A stretch of 33,418 nt of DNA from Leptolyngbya cf. ectocarpi LEGE 11479 (GCF_015207065.1 NZ_JADEXP010000026.1:1-33418), one strand, 5' to 3'. Positions 15,094 through 22,903 are shown, numbered from the stretch's first letter. Numbers and translations: made by a program. Notes: generated from the sequence alone by a model not told the origin.

Positions 15094-15117
15094 AGCTGGT
15101 GAAATATTTCACCAGCT
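15094..15117 (-). terminator. intrinsic terminator of the first tandem paralogue
   Basis: AGCTGGTGAAAT/ATTTCACCAGCT, a perfect 12-bp inverted repeat, followed in the leftward transcript by TTTTCTTGT. Its outer stem AGCTGGTG/CACCAGCT is the same as in the terminator of the second paralogue (16023-16048). Confidence 0.85.
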
Positions 15118-15169
15118 CAAACGCCATGAACGATAGGGGCCGACTGTTAATAACAGCGGCAGGAATGAC

Positions 15170-15676
15170 TTAGGCAGGGTAAATCTGCAGCAGTTTACCC
15201 GCCAGATAGCCATACCCTAGAACGGGCTGGCTGCACTTGTTCTTCACAGGACCTACTTTTGCAACTGCCGCGACGCCGTAGAGGCCAGCGGTGAGTTCGA
15301 TACCCGCAGGGGTGCCTTCCCACTTCACTTCGTACTCGTACGTGTCTTTCTGGGTGTAGATGACAGCTTCTACATCTGTCTCAGCGGCTTTACCCCCGAT
15401 GCCTTCGAAGGCAAAGTGGACGTTAACTTCAGTGCCTAGACACATTAGCAGGGACGTCAAAGGGCTCTTGTTGAACTTGACAGTCAAGCTCACGGAGAAC
15501 GCCTCGTTGTCAGCAACAATGTAAGGCGAATCAGAAGGGGCAACGGCAAACCCATCTTTAGACTCATCGCCACCGCTGGCGATGGTCAATGCGCTCATTT
15601 CAAAAAACGTAGGACCAAGAATGTTCTTGGAGTAGGTCTCAGTAGCAGAATATTGAGTCAATGGTTGAGCAGGCAT
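15170..15676 (-). CDS. unrecognised 168-residue protein, tandem paralogue 1
   Basis: 168 residues, predicted mostly beta, with no signal peptide or membrane helix. It begins MPAQPLTQYSATETYSKNIL and has the block SPYIVADNEAFSVSLTVKFN, then SPLTSLLMCLG (Cys79), VHFAFEGIGGKA and EYEVKWEGTP. The end is LTAGLYGVAAVAKVGPV, KCSQP (Cys148), and GYGYLAGKLLQIYPA. It is about three-quarters identical by eye to the protein at 16121-16627; differences cluster at residues 31-48. Both genes have their own terminator and share a 19-bp element about 82 nt upstream of their start codons, so this is a duplicated transcription unit rather than an operon. I know of no function. A soluble beta-sandwich that binds a ligand or partner would fit the shape, but that is a guess. 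Confidence 0.85.
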   Translation of the reverse strand: MPAQPLTQYSATETYSKNILGPTFFEMSALTIASGGDESKDGFAVAPSDSPYIVADNEAFSVSLTVKFNKSPLTSLLMCLGTEVNVHFAFEGIGGKAAETDVEAVIYTQKDTYEYEVKWEGTPAGIELTAGLYGVAAVAKVGPVKNKCSQPVLGYGYLAGKLLQIYPA

Positions 15677-15758
15677 TTTGTTTTCCTAATAGTATTAGTT
15701 AGTGTTCTGAATCTCTAATTAGAACTAACCTGGATGAGGTGTAGTTCAAGTTAGCTAC

Positions 15759-15777
15759 TCAGCACATTTACATGATG
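15759..15777 (-). promoter_or_regulatory. shared upstream element, paralogue 1
   Basis: TCAGCACATTTACATGATG (+ strand), 82 nt upstream of the ATG at 15676. It matches 17 of 19 positions of the element before paralogue 2 (16709-16727), which lies at the same distance. It could be a core promoter or activator site for the pair. Confidence 0.5.
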
Positions 15778-16022
15778 GTTGATTGGCTTTTTAAGGCCAT
15801 CCCCCACAGGGGTACTATTTAGAATTCATGAATTTATAGGTGATTTAATTAGTATTTATTGAATGAATTTAGACTTTGGTAGTCGAGACCAATTGATTAG
15901 AGCTAAATAGTGCCTAAACGGCTTTATTTTTGCTCCCATTTTCTGATAAAAATCCCCCAGGATTGGGGTATTTAGGGGGGCAGCCAGAATATTTGATACT
16001 TTTCATACAACCTCTCAAAAAA
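15778..16022. other. AT-rich intergenic spacer between the tandem paralogues
   Basis: This is the rest of a 444-bp gap. It is AT-rich (15831-15900), with two short runs of C/G pairs (CCCCCACAGGGG near 15802; CCCCCAGGATTGGGG near 15954) that could form small hairpins. I see no coding frame. Confidence 0.4.
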
Positions 16023-16048
16023 AGCTGGTGGAGCATACTCCACCAGCT
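16023..16048 (-). terminator. intrinsic terminator of the second tandem paralogue
   Basis: AGCTGGTGGAG/CTCCACCAGCT with a four-base loop, followed in the leftward transcript by TTTTTTT. It lies 73 nt past the stop of the gene at 16121-16627, and its outer stem is the same as in the terminator at 15094-15117. Confidence 0.9.
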
Positions 16049-16120
16049 GTGTCACTATGGGTTGGTCACTATCGGCTGATTGCTAAGTGTCTAGCTTTGC
16101 TAACTAAGGTTTGCCTTGGG

Positions 16121-16627
16121 TTAGGCAGGGTAAACCTGCAGCAGCTTGCCGGCTAGGTAGCCATAGCCGATGATCGGCTGGCTGCACTCATGCTTAACAG
16201 GACCTACCTGAGCAACGGCGGCAACACCGTAGAGGCCAGCGGTCAGGTCAGCATCTTCAGGAGTACCTGTCCACTTCACTTCGTACTCGTACATATCCTT
16301 CTTAGTACAGATGATGACTTCAAGATCTTCCTCAGATGCTTTGCCACCGATACCTTCAAAGGCGAAGTGAACGTGAACTTCAGTGCCTAGACACATCAGC
16401 AGGGATGTCAAAGGGCTCTTGTTAAACTTGACAGTCAAGCTAACGGAGAACTCTTCGTTGTCAGCAACGATATAAGGCGACTGAGAAGGAGCCACCTGGT
16501 GAGGCGGTAACGGAATACCAGCCGTGCCAGCGAGGCTTAAACCACTCATTTCAAAAAAAGCGGGACCAAGAATGTTCTGGGAGTAGGTTTCAGTTGCCGA
16601 ATATTCAGTCAATGGTTGAGCAGGCAT
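16121..16627 (-). CDS. unrecognised 168-residue protein, tandem paralogue 2
   Basis: Same length and layout as the gene at 15170-15676. It begins MPAQPLTEYSATETYSQNIL; the central core (SPYIVADNEEFSVSLTVKFN through HFAFEGIGGKA) is nearly unchanged, and the end is GYGYLAGKLLQVYPA. It keeps Cys79 and Cys148 equivalents and has an extra Cys in the EVIICTKKD strand. The segment 31-48 is rewritten (AGTAGIPLPPHQ) relative to its paralogue. Strong conservation of the core with free change in one loop suggests both copies are under selection and that the loop may set specificity. A shared 19-bp element precedes it at 16709-16727. No function is recognised. Confidence 0.85.
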   Translation of the reverse strand: MPAQPLTEYSATETYSQNILGPAFFEMSGLSLAGTAGIPLPPHQVAPSQSPYIVADNEEFSVSLTVKFNKSPLTSLLMCLGTEVHVHFAFEGIGGKASEEDLEVIICTKKDMYEYEVKWTGTPEDADLTAGLYGVAAVAQVGPVKHECSQPIIGYGYLAGKLLQVYPA

Positions 16628-16708
16628 TGTTTTAACCTCATATGTGTTTTAATGGCTGAATTACTAATAGAAACTCGCTTTTTTGTTGGAGTTTTTATTA
16701 TGTTTTCA

Positions 16709-16727
16709 TCAGCGCATTTACATCATG
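16709..16727 (-). promoter_or_regulatory. shared upstream element, paralogue 2
   Basis: TCAGCGCATTTACATCATG (+ strand), 82 nt before the ATG at 16627; see 15759-15777. The bases around it are not otherwise alike, so the shared stretch stands out. Confidence 0.5.
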
Positions 16728-16839
16728 CGGCTTTAGCTAAAACTCGCCATCACCCTGCTGGGTAATATCAGTAACTAAGATGATTTATGTGAGCTGAGCA
16801 TCGGGTTTAGATGCCATTTGAGCTGTTGTTAGTGATAGT

Positions 16840-16870
16840 AATACCTCTTTTTTGAAATGCCTGAGGTATT
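16840..16870. repeat. inverted repeat in the 16.6-17.2 kb intergenic region
   Basis: AATACCTC (16840-16847) and GAGGTATT (16863-16870), with a T6 run beginning the loop. The 595-bp gap between paralogue 2 and rpmA (16628-17222) otherwise holds the upstream element at 16709, the terminator at 17082 and the repeat at 17128; I see no gene in it. Confidence 0.4.
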
Positions 16871-17081
16871 GTAATCAGGGGCAAGATTCATGACTTCAAT
16901 TGGTAATGCTCTGGGGCGACTACTCTATTCGTTTCGAGCGTCGAGCACAGCTAGCTGAGGCGAAACGAATGCCTCGCCAGCGTTCTCTCGTATCCTGTTC
17001 AGGCAACAGACGTTAATACCCCCCATTTGGGAGATTGTTTGTTTACTAGCAAAGCTTGGAGTTTGCTGCAAACCATGAAAA

Positions 17082-17109
17082 AACGCCTTAGCGGTTAGGC
17101 TAAGGCGTT
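17082..17109. terminator. bidirectional intrinsic terminator after rpmA
   Basis: AACGCCTTAGC/GCTAAGGCGTT, an 11-bp perfect stem with a six-base loop, flanked by A-runs on the left and T-runs on the right, so it works in both directions. It lies 114 nt past the rpmA stop. Confidence 0.88.
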
Positions 17110-17127
17110 TTTATGAGTCAGCGCCCC

Positions 17128-17182
17128 CTGAGCGGACTCGAAGGGGACACTGACTCGGAAAGTTGACTTCGACTCCGCTCAG
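17128..17182. repeat. inverted pair of the CTGAGCGGAGTCGAAG-type dispersed repeat
   Basis: CTGAGCGGACTCGAAG (17128-17143) and CTTCGACTCCGCTCAG (17167-17182) are inverted copies with one mismatch. This GAGCGGAGTCGA motif is common as a dispersed palindromic repeat in many bacteria, including cyanobacteria. A smaller stem (AGTCAG/CTGACT) is nested across the left half. It lies between the rpmA stop and its terminator. Confidence 0.7.
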
Positions 17183-17222
17183 CCAACAATATCTTTGCGA
17201 TAATTACTCTTTGGGTAAAATC

Positions 17223-17483
17223 CTAAGCCGTTGCTGGATAAACGCTTACTTTTTTCCGATTCTTACCCTTGCGCTCAAAGGTGACTACCCCTTCAATCAA
17301 AGAGAATAGAGTATCGTCACTGCCGCGTCCTACATTTTCTCCAGGGTGGTACTTGGTGCCCCGTTGGCGAATGATGATGTTGCCTGCAATCACTGATTGA
17401 CCACCATACTTTTTGACGCCTAGGCGTTTTGCATTTGAGTCGCGACCGTTGCGCGTACTCCCTGTACCTTTCTTATGAGCCAT
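17223..17483 (-). CDS. rpmA: 50S ribosomal protein L27
   Basis: 86 residues, typical length. [40 protein letters not shown] and [16 protein letters not shown] are the L27 signature; the flexible N-terminal tail reaches the peptidyl-transferase centre. It begins directly with MAHKK, with no cleaved N-terminal extension of the Firmicutes type. It lies 52 nt downstream of rplU and is co-transcribed with it. The hairpin at 17082-17109 ends the operon. Confidence 0.99.
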   Translation of the reverse strand: MAHKKGTGSTRNGRDSNAKRLGVKKYGGQSVIAGNIIIRQRGTKYHPGENVGRGSDDTLFSLIEGVVTFERKGKNRKKVSVYPATA

Positions 17484-17535
17484 GACTTAAAATCTCCGTG
17501 CCTGCTTGATTATAGTCTGAATAAACTAGCGCGTT

Positions 17536-17904
17536 CTATTCCTCTTCGCCAGCGTCCTCAGAAACTTCTGCCGCTGTAAGTGTTTTACCACCGACATTGA
17601 TAGACTCGATCATCAGACGCGTCAGTTCCTGACGGTGACCACGCTTTTTACGGGTCTTTTTCTTGGGCTTCATCTTATAGACGATGACTTTTTTGCCCCG
17701 CAGGTGACGCATGACCGTACCGGTGACGCTAGCTCCGTCTACGATGGGCTGACCAATGCTAGTATCATCACCGTCATTGACGAGTAAAACTTTATCAATA
17801 GTGATGCTGGCGTCTTCATCCACTGCCAGACGATTAATGTCGTAAAAGCGACCGGGCTCAACCTTAAGCTGAGTGCCACTCGCTTCAATAATTGCGTATG
17901 CCAT
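17536..17904 (-). CDS. rplU: 50S ribosomal protein L21
   Basis: 122 residues from ATG 17904. I chose this start rather than the longer frame because [20 protein letters not shown] is the usual L21 N-terminus and GGGAG lies six bases upstream. The basic RNA-binding segment [20 protein letters not shown] is present. The acidic C-terminal extension (SEDAGEEE) is as seen in cyanobacteria. L21 binds 23S rRNA domain II. It heads the rplU-rpmA operon; its leader (17905-18131) is shared with the divergent SGNH gene. Confidence 0.98.
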   Translation of the reverse strand: MAYAIIEASGTQLKVEPGRFYDINRLAVDEDASITIDKVLLVNDGDDTSIGQPIVDGASVTGTVMRHLRGKKVIVYKMKPKKKTRKKRGHRQELTRLMIESINVGGKTLTAAEVSEDAGEEE

Positions 17905-18167
17905 TGATTCTCCCTTGCCGTACAGGTAGCACCATTGCTTCAAACCTGATCCGAGCAGATTTTTTGCACAGACACTAATCATCGTTAATTTGGGTGGTTA
18001 CTGTCAAGGGGAATTTAGTGAGTTGTATGGGATCAAGGTCTTTCCGAAACTTTTTACAGTTTTTGATATATCCGACCTAGAACAGTTTCGTCCTGATTTT
18101 TCAGAGTCCGAACGTCTTATGGATCTAGATCATGTGGTCTGTCCATAAGAGAGGAAAATTCGGGCAT

Positions 18168-19169
18168 ATGTCAGATTTACTGATGTTGATGGCTCAGCTG
18201 ACTGCTCCAGAGCCGCTGCAGGGGCCTAACCCGGACGTTGAAATTGCGCAGAAAGCAGCGGTGGATGCGTCTAATCAAATTGAGCAGGTTGTGCCCGAAC
18301 CTCTGGGGGATATGACGCTGATGCCCGAATTTTCGAGGGAAGTTGCGGCTCGACGCCAGCAGCTTTTACGTCTGCAACAGACGGTGCCCCGCCGTCCTGA
18401 GCCAACTGCGTTTGCAACGACGCCTCGAGCCCTAGAGGTGGCTCGCCGTCAGATAGCGGTTACACCGGGTCCCAAGCCAGCCAGCGGACCTCAGCTGTTT
18501 GAGCAGCGCTGGGCAGCGTTGCAGTCTGGCTCCCTCTATACGCGCATATCGTCGGATAGTTTCCATAGTCAGTGGTCCAAGGCTACCTATCAGCCCTCCT
18601 ATGAGGAATGGCAGGGGTTGTTGAAGCGGGAGGCCAATGCGATCGCAGCCGGCCAGGGCAGTAATCGACTCACCGTGGTCATCGGCGATTCATTAAGCAT
18701 GTGGTTGCCGCCCGAGCTATTACCTCGCGATCGCTTTTGGCTTAACCAGGGCATCTCTGGCGATACCACCGGGGGCATTTTGCAGCGGCTTTCGGCCTTT
18801 GCCAATACTAACCCCGACACCATTCACCTGATGGCAGGCGTCAACGACCTCAAAAACGGAGCCAGCGATCAGGAAATCTTGACCAACCTCCACCAAATTA
18901 TGGCGCGGCTGCGGCAGCAACATCCCGCCGCCCGTATTGTCGTACATTCCATTTTGCCAACCCGCTGGGAAAATATCCCCGGCCAGCGAGTTCGCAGTCT
19001 CAATGCCCAGATTGCACAGCTGACCGACTACCATCAGCTAGATTATTTAGATCTCCACCCTAGTTTTAGTAACGACACAGGCAATCTTCGCAAAGAACTC
19101 ACCACCGATGGTTTACACCTAAACCGCTTGGGATATCAGGTCTGGCAGCTAGCCCTGTTAGAGGTTTAA
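18168..19169 (+). CDS. SGNH/GDSL-family hydrolase
   Basis: 333 residues from ATG 18168 (ATG 18132 would add 12). The C-terminal half is a GDSL esterase/lipase: block I VIGDSLSMWL (Ser175), block II QGISGDTTGGI, block III AGVNDLKNG (Asn226), and block V TTDGLHLNRLGY (Asp314, His317). So the Ser-His-Asp triad and oxyanion Gly/Asn are complete. The first 110 residues are a Pro/Ala/Arg-rich, weakly ordered region without a signal peptide. Family members deacylate lipids, carbohydrates or peptidoglycan; the substrate is not evident. It is divergent from rplU. AGAGG lies 14 nt before ATG 18168, further than usual. Confidence 0.9.
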   Translation: MSDLLMLMAQLTAPEPLQGPNPDVEIAQKAAVDASNQIEQVVPEPLGDMTLMPEFSREVAARRQQLLRLQQTVPRRPEPTAFATTPRALEVARRQIAVTPGPKPASGPQLFEQRWAALQSGSLYTRISSDSFHSQWSKATYQPSYEEWQGLLKREANAIAAGQGSNRLTVVIGDSLSMWLPPELLPRDRFWLNQGISGDTTGGILQRLSAFANTNPDTIHLMAGVNDLKNGASDQEILTNLHQIMARLRQQHPAARIVVHSILPTRWENIPGQRVRSLNAQIAQLTDYHQLDYLDLHPSFSNDTGNLRKELTTDGLHLNRLGYQVWQLALLEV

Positions 19170-19177
19170 GGGGGCTT

Positions 19178-19238
19178 GGGTCAGAGACATCGAACCTAGA
19201 GACGTACAATGGCGCTTTCCAACTGAGCGATCTGCCCC
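19178..19238 (-). tRNA. degenerate tRNA relic (pseudogene)
   Basis: On the minus strand this 61-nt stretch begins GGGGCAG, has a perfect D arm TCGCTCAGTTGGAAAGCGC, keeps AGGTTCGA of the T loop, and ends with a CTGACCC that pairs with the acceptor except at one position. The anticodon arm cannot fold, the T stem is mismatched, and it is 12-15 nt short of a tRNA, so it is not functional. The anticodon identity is lost. It could be a decayed copy or a leftover of integration at a tRNA gene. Confidence 0.5.
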
Positions 19239-19281
19239 GTAGAATATAGGGCCAAGGTCAAATTCATAAGCAAGTGCCCAC

Positions 19282-20094
19282 ATGAAATCCTATCTGGCTG
19301 CAGCGTTGCAGATGACCAGCGTACCTGACCTAGAGAAAAATCTCACCCAGGCAGAAGAGCTGATCGATCTGGCCGTTCGTCGTGGAGCTGAGTACATTAC
19401 CCTACCTGAAAACTTTTCTTTTCTGGGGGACGAATCAGGCAAACTGGCGCAAGCGGCTGACATCTGTAACGCCAGTGAGAAATTTCTCAAAACCATGGCG
19501 CAGCGCTATCAGGTGACGATTTTAGGCGGTGGCTACCCAGTGCCCACAGATGATGGCAGAGTTTATAACACTGCGTTACTCGTCAATGCCCACGGTGATG
19601 TGTTGCTGCGTTACGAAAAGGTGCATCTATTTGACGTCAATTTGCCCGATGGCAACACCTATCAAGAGTCTGCCACCGTTACCTCGGGAGAACAGCTGCC
19701 ATCGGTTTGCAAAACTAAAGATCTAGGCAACCTGGGTATATCTGTTTGCTACGATGTGCGCTTTCCAGAACTTTACCGCCACCTGTCCCAGCTAGAAGCC
19801 GAGGTGATTACCGTTCCTGCCTCCTTTACGGCCTACACCGGTAAAGACCACTGGCAAGTGTTGCTACAGGCGCGAGCGATTGAAAATACCTGCTATGTGA
19901 TTGCCCCGGCTCAGACTGGTTTTCACAATAGTATTCGTCAATCCCATGGCCATGCCATGATTGTCGATCCGTGGGGTATCGTGCTGGCTGATGCTGGGCA
20001 AGACGTCGGTATGGCCATCGCCGAAATTACTCCGTCACGGTTGGGACAAGTTCGGCAGCAGATGCCGTCGCTAAATCATCGCGTCTTTGCATAG
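19282..20094 (+). CDS. nitrilase-superfamily amidohydrolase (Nit1/NitFhit type)
   Basis: 270 residues. The Glu-Lys-Cys catalytic triad is complete: Glu43 in TLPENFSFLG, Lys113 in YEKVHLFDV, and Cys156 in ISVCYDVRFPELYR. The pattern matches the Nit1/Nit2 branch, whose best known activity is the removal of deaminated glutathione (metabolite repair). The soluble chain has normal length. The start ATG at 19282 follows the tRNA relic with no other gene between. Substrate is inferred from branch-like motifs (VHLFDVNLPDG). Confidence 0.9.
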   Translation: MKSYLAAALQMTSVPDLEKNLTQAEELIDLAVRRGAEYITLPENFSFLGDESGKLAQAADICNASEKFLKTMAQRYQVTILGGGYPVPTDDGRVYNTALLVNAHGDVLLRYEKVHLFDVNLPDGNTYQESATVTSGEQLPSVCKTKDLGNLGISVCYDVRFPELYRHLSQLEAEVITVPASFTAYTGKDHWQVLLQARAIENTCYVIAPAQTGFHNSIRQSHGHAMIVDPWGIVLADAGQDVGMAIAEITPSRLGQVRQQMPSLNHRVFA

Positions 20095-20206
20095 GGTGTA
20101 GACGATTTTTTTCTTCAAAGAAAGCGATAAACACGCTCTTGGTGAGCTAATAGCAGCGAGCTAACTCATGTAGAGTAAACAGGATGAGTAAGTTTCTACG
20201 GTTCGC

Positions 20207-21628
20207 ATGATCTATCTATCTAGCGGCAACCTGCTGTCAGGCATAGGGAACAGCCTCCCTTTATTGGCTGAAGTAAATGAAGCTGAGCTAGGGCCATTGG
20301 TTTTAGCCAGTGTCTTACTTAGCCTAATTGTTATTTATTTAGCAGCTAAGCTTGGTGGCGAGCTTTGTGCTCGCGTTAACTTGCCATCGGTTTTGGGTGA
20401 ACTTGTGGGCGGTGTGGTTGTGGGGATATCGGCCCTCAACCTAATTGTTTTTCCTGAGGGTGCCGAGCCTGTCCATTCGGTGCTAATGGATTTTGTTCAA
20501 CTGACGGCCAATGTGGATGGAGAAACCCTGCTGGCGGTTTTCAAAAGCCAGAGTGAGGTTATTTCTGTCCTAGCCGAGATTGGTGTTGTTATTCTGCTGT
20601 TTGAAATTGGCTTAGAGTCTGACCTCAAGGAACTCATTCGTGTGGGTCCCCAGGCGGCTGTTGTTGCCGTGGTTGGTGTAGTCGTTCCCTTTGTAGCAGG
20701 GACGGTTGGGCTAATTGCATTTTTCAATGTGGCAACGATCCCGGCGGTGTTTGCTGGGGCAGCCCTGACGGCGACAAGCATCGGGATTACGGCTAAGGTG
20801 TTAGCCGAACTGCAAACCCTGAGTTCCCGTGAAGGGCAAATTATCATTGGTGCCGCTGTATTGGATGATGTGCTGGGCATTATTGTTCTGGCGGTGGTTG
20901 CCAGCCTTGCCAAAACAGGTGAAATTGAAATCACTAACGTTATTTTTCTAATTATTGGTGCAGCGGTATTTTTAGTGGGCTCGATTTTGATTGGTCGCCT
21001 ACTGAGCCCAGTGTTTGTCGGGATTGTCGATCGGATGCAAACCCGTGGGCAGGTCTTAATTAGCTCCCTGGTATTTGCGTTTGTCCTTTCCTACATTGCG
21101 GCAGCCATTCAGTTAGAGGCTATTTTAGGAGCCTTTGCAGCCGGACTGATTTTAGCGGAAACCACTAAGCGCAAAGAATTAGAAGAGCAGATCAGCCCGA
21201 TTGCGGATATGTTGGTGCCTGTCTTTTTTGTAACCGTGGGTGCTCATACTGATCTAAGCGTCCTCAATCCGCTTAATCCAGCGAATCGTGAAGGTTTGGT
21301 GATCGCCTCATTTTTAGTGGTCGTTGCCATTATCGGTAAGATCGTGACCGGCTTTACTGTCTTTGGGCAGGATGGGATCAATCGCCTGGCCATCGGTGTC
21401 GGGATGATCCCCAGGGGGGAAGTCGGTTTGGTATTTGCAGGAGTAGGTGCTGCCAGTGGCGTGCTGTCTGAATCTTTGGATGCGGCCATTATTGTCATGG
21501 TCATTTTTACAACATTTTTAGCCCCGCCCTTACTCCGCATTGTCTTTGATCAGAACGATGATGATCCCAACTGTCCTACCGATGAAGAGACGCCTCAGGA
21601 GGTGGCCCAGGTGTCTATGGACTCATAA
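20207..21628 (+). CDS. Na+/H+ or K+/H+ antiporter, CPA2 family
   Basis: 473 residues with about 12-13 membrane helices. Typical CPA2 features include the inverted repeats, LPSVLGELVGGVVVG near residue 64, FEIGLESDLKEL (the cytoplasmic half-helix), ATSIGITAKVLAEL, and VLDDVLGIIVLAVV, whose paired acidic residues are the ion site (NapA/KefB type). No C-terminal RCK or TrkA-N domain follows; the tail is a short acidic stretch. This gives salt and pH homeostasis at the plasma or thylakoid membrane. The ion preference is not readable. It stands alone, 112 nt after the amidase. Confidence 0.9.
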   Translation: MIYLSSGNLLSGIGNSLPLLAEVNEAELGPLVLASVLLSLIVIYLAAKLGGELCARVNLPSVLGELVGGVVVGISALNLIVFPEGAEPVHSVLMDFVQLTANVDGETLLAVFKSQSEVISVLAEIGVVILLFEIGLESDLKELIRVGPQAAVVAVVGVVVPFVAGTVGLIAFFNVATIPAVFAGAALTATSIGITAKVLAELQTLSSREGQIIIGAAVLDDVLGIIVLAVVASLAKTGEIEITNVIFLIIGAAVFLVGSILIGRLLSPVFVGIVDRMQTRGQVLISSLVFAFVLSYIAAAIQLEAILGAFAAGLILAETTKRKELEEQISPIADMLVPVFFVTVGAHTDLSVLNPLNPANREGLVIASFLVVVAIIGKIVTGFTVFGQDGINRLAIGVGMIPRGEVGLVFAGVGAASGVLSESLDAAIIVMVIFTTFLAPPLLRIVFDQNDDDPNCPTDEETPQEVAQVSMDS

Positions 21629-21696
21629 GTTTTGGAAGGATCTGGGTTGCGCCCAACAGCTGTGATGCAATTGTTGGCTGTGATGCGCTAGCTCAG

Positions 21697-21724
21697 TGTT
21701 CAAGATACTGTGTTCAAGGTACTG
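21697..21724 (+). repeat. 14-bp tandem direct repeat, two copies
   Basis: TGTTCAAGATACTG (21697-21710) is followed at once by TGTTCAAGGTACTG (21711-21724), one mismatch. It is too short an array to be CRISPR; it could be a regulator site or replication slippage. Confidence 0.6.
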
Positions 21725-21752
21725 TGCCGACGGTGCCTTTTGTTGCTAATAC

Positions 21753-21807
21753 CTACAGCCTGGGAAAGATGCCAATGTCCACATGTTTCTGAGACATTGG
21801 CCTGTAG
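21753..21807. repeat. long two-part hairpin between the antiporter and murI
   Basis: GCCAATGTC (21771-21779) pairs with GACATTGGC (21793-21801), and CTACAG (21753-21758) with CTGTAG (21802-21807). Together they form a stem with a one-sided internal loop. No T-run follows, so it is not a classic terminator; it may be the core of a small RNA or a processing site. Confidence 0.5.
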
Positions 21808-22043
21808 TAGTTGACCCACTGTCCTGGATAAACATCCTTGAGTATGTATTTAAAGGTTGTGGCAAATGGTGTCTTAGCGCTATATTCAGACGCTAATTGG
21901 GTTCAAGCATGATTAGGGCAGTTAATGACTTAGTTAAAGTTACGTATTTCTGCTTAAAAGTTTTGTGTGAAACTAAAATCTAGTCAAAATCCCACTAAAC
22001 TCTAATCAGCGTAAAATAATTTACTTTAGTAAGCGTCTTTCCC

Positions 22044-22880
22044 ATGGCAAAATTCCTTCAGATGCCCATCCAGGCCGGTAAAATTGGCGTTTTTGACAGT
22101 GGTGTTGGAGGATTGACGGTGTTGCGGGAGATTATGGCCCACTTACCGTCTGAGTCCCTGTTATATTTTGGCGATACAGCCCGTGTTCCCTACGGCAATC
22201 GCACCCAGATAGAATTATTGCGATTTGTCCGGGAAATAATTACCTGGATGCAGGGGCAGGGTGTCAAGATGGTGGTGATGGCTTGTAATACAAGTTCAGC
22301 CTTGGCTTTGGAGATAGTTCAAGCAGAGTTTGACATACCCATTCTCGGAATTATTTTGCCAGGGGCACGGGCGGCGGCTAAGGCTGGTCGTCGTATTGGG
22401 GTAATTTCCACCGTGGCAACGGCTCAGAGTAATGCTTACAAGCAGGCGATTTTAGAAGCTTTGCCCATGGCTAAAGTATGGCAGGTGGGCTGTCCTGATT
22501 TTGTCCCCCTGATCGAGCAAAGCCGAATTGATGATCCCTATACTCGGGCAGTGGCGACGGACTATTTAAAGCCTCTGATGGCTGCTAATATTGACACGCT
22601 GGTGTACGGATGTACCCATTATCCTCATCTGTCGCCCCTGATGGAACAGATTTTGCCACCGTCGATTACAGTCGTTAATCCGGCCCATTCTTTGGTGGCT
22701 GCCATGGCCAAAGAATTGGATATGCTGGGTTTACGCAATACTCAATCAAAGCCGGAAATTGATTTTTATGTCAGTGGTGATCCAGGCAAGTTTGCTGAGG
22801 CATCTGAGCGCTTGATGGGATTTATGCCCGAGGTGCGGCCAGTGAGTTTGTCTGTTTTAGAAGGGCTTGCGATCGCATAG
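22044..22880 (+). CDS. murI: glutamate racemase
   Basis: 278 residues. It makes D-glutamate for peptidoglycan. The N-terminal IGVFDSGVGGLTVLREI is the family signature. The two catalytic cysteines are Cys81 in MACNTSSALA and Cys190 in VYGCTHYPHL. Both halves of the pseudo-symmetric fold are complete, and the length is normal. The upstream 60 bp are AT-rich and probably hold the promoter. It is convergent with the bisphosphate nucleotidase; 23 bp separate their stops, so no long terminator fits. Confidence 0.98.
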   Translation: MAKFLQMPIQAGKIGVFDSGVGGLTVLREIMAHLPSESLLYFGDTARVPYGNRTQIELLRFVREIITWMQGQGVKMVVMACNTSSALALEIVQAEFDIPILGIILPGARAAAKAGRRIGVISTVATAQSNAYKQAILEALPMAKVWQVGCPDFVPLIEQSRIDDPYTRAVATDYLKPLMAANIDTLVYGCTHYPHLSPLMEQILPPSITVVNPAHSLVAAMAKELDMLGLRNTQSKPEIDFYVSGDPGKFAEASERLMGFMPEVRPVSLSVLEGLAIA

Positions 22881-22903
22881 CCCCTCTAATCAGCACCTCC
22901 AGA

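Larger units (their letters stand above)
21629..22043. other. 415-bp intergenic spacer before murI
   Basis: It holds a direct repeat GCTGTGATGC (21659 and 21677), a 14-bp tandem repeat (21697-21724), a strong hairpin (21753-21807) and an AT-rich stretch from 21890 that probably contains the murI promoter. There is no open frame with coding character. Confidence 0.5.

Noticed and set aside
20497-21540. Minus-strand frames of 145 and 98 residues across the antiporter gene.
   Set aside because: They are rich in Thr/Ala/Pro as expected from antisense of a hydrophobic gene, with no motif.
21697-21724. Possible CRISPR repeat.
   Set aside because: Only two adjacent 14-bp copies with no spacers and no cas genes in the window.
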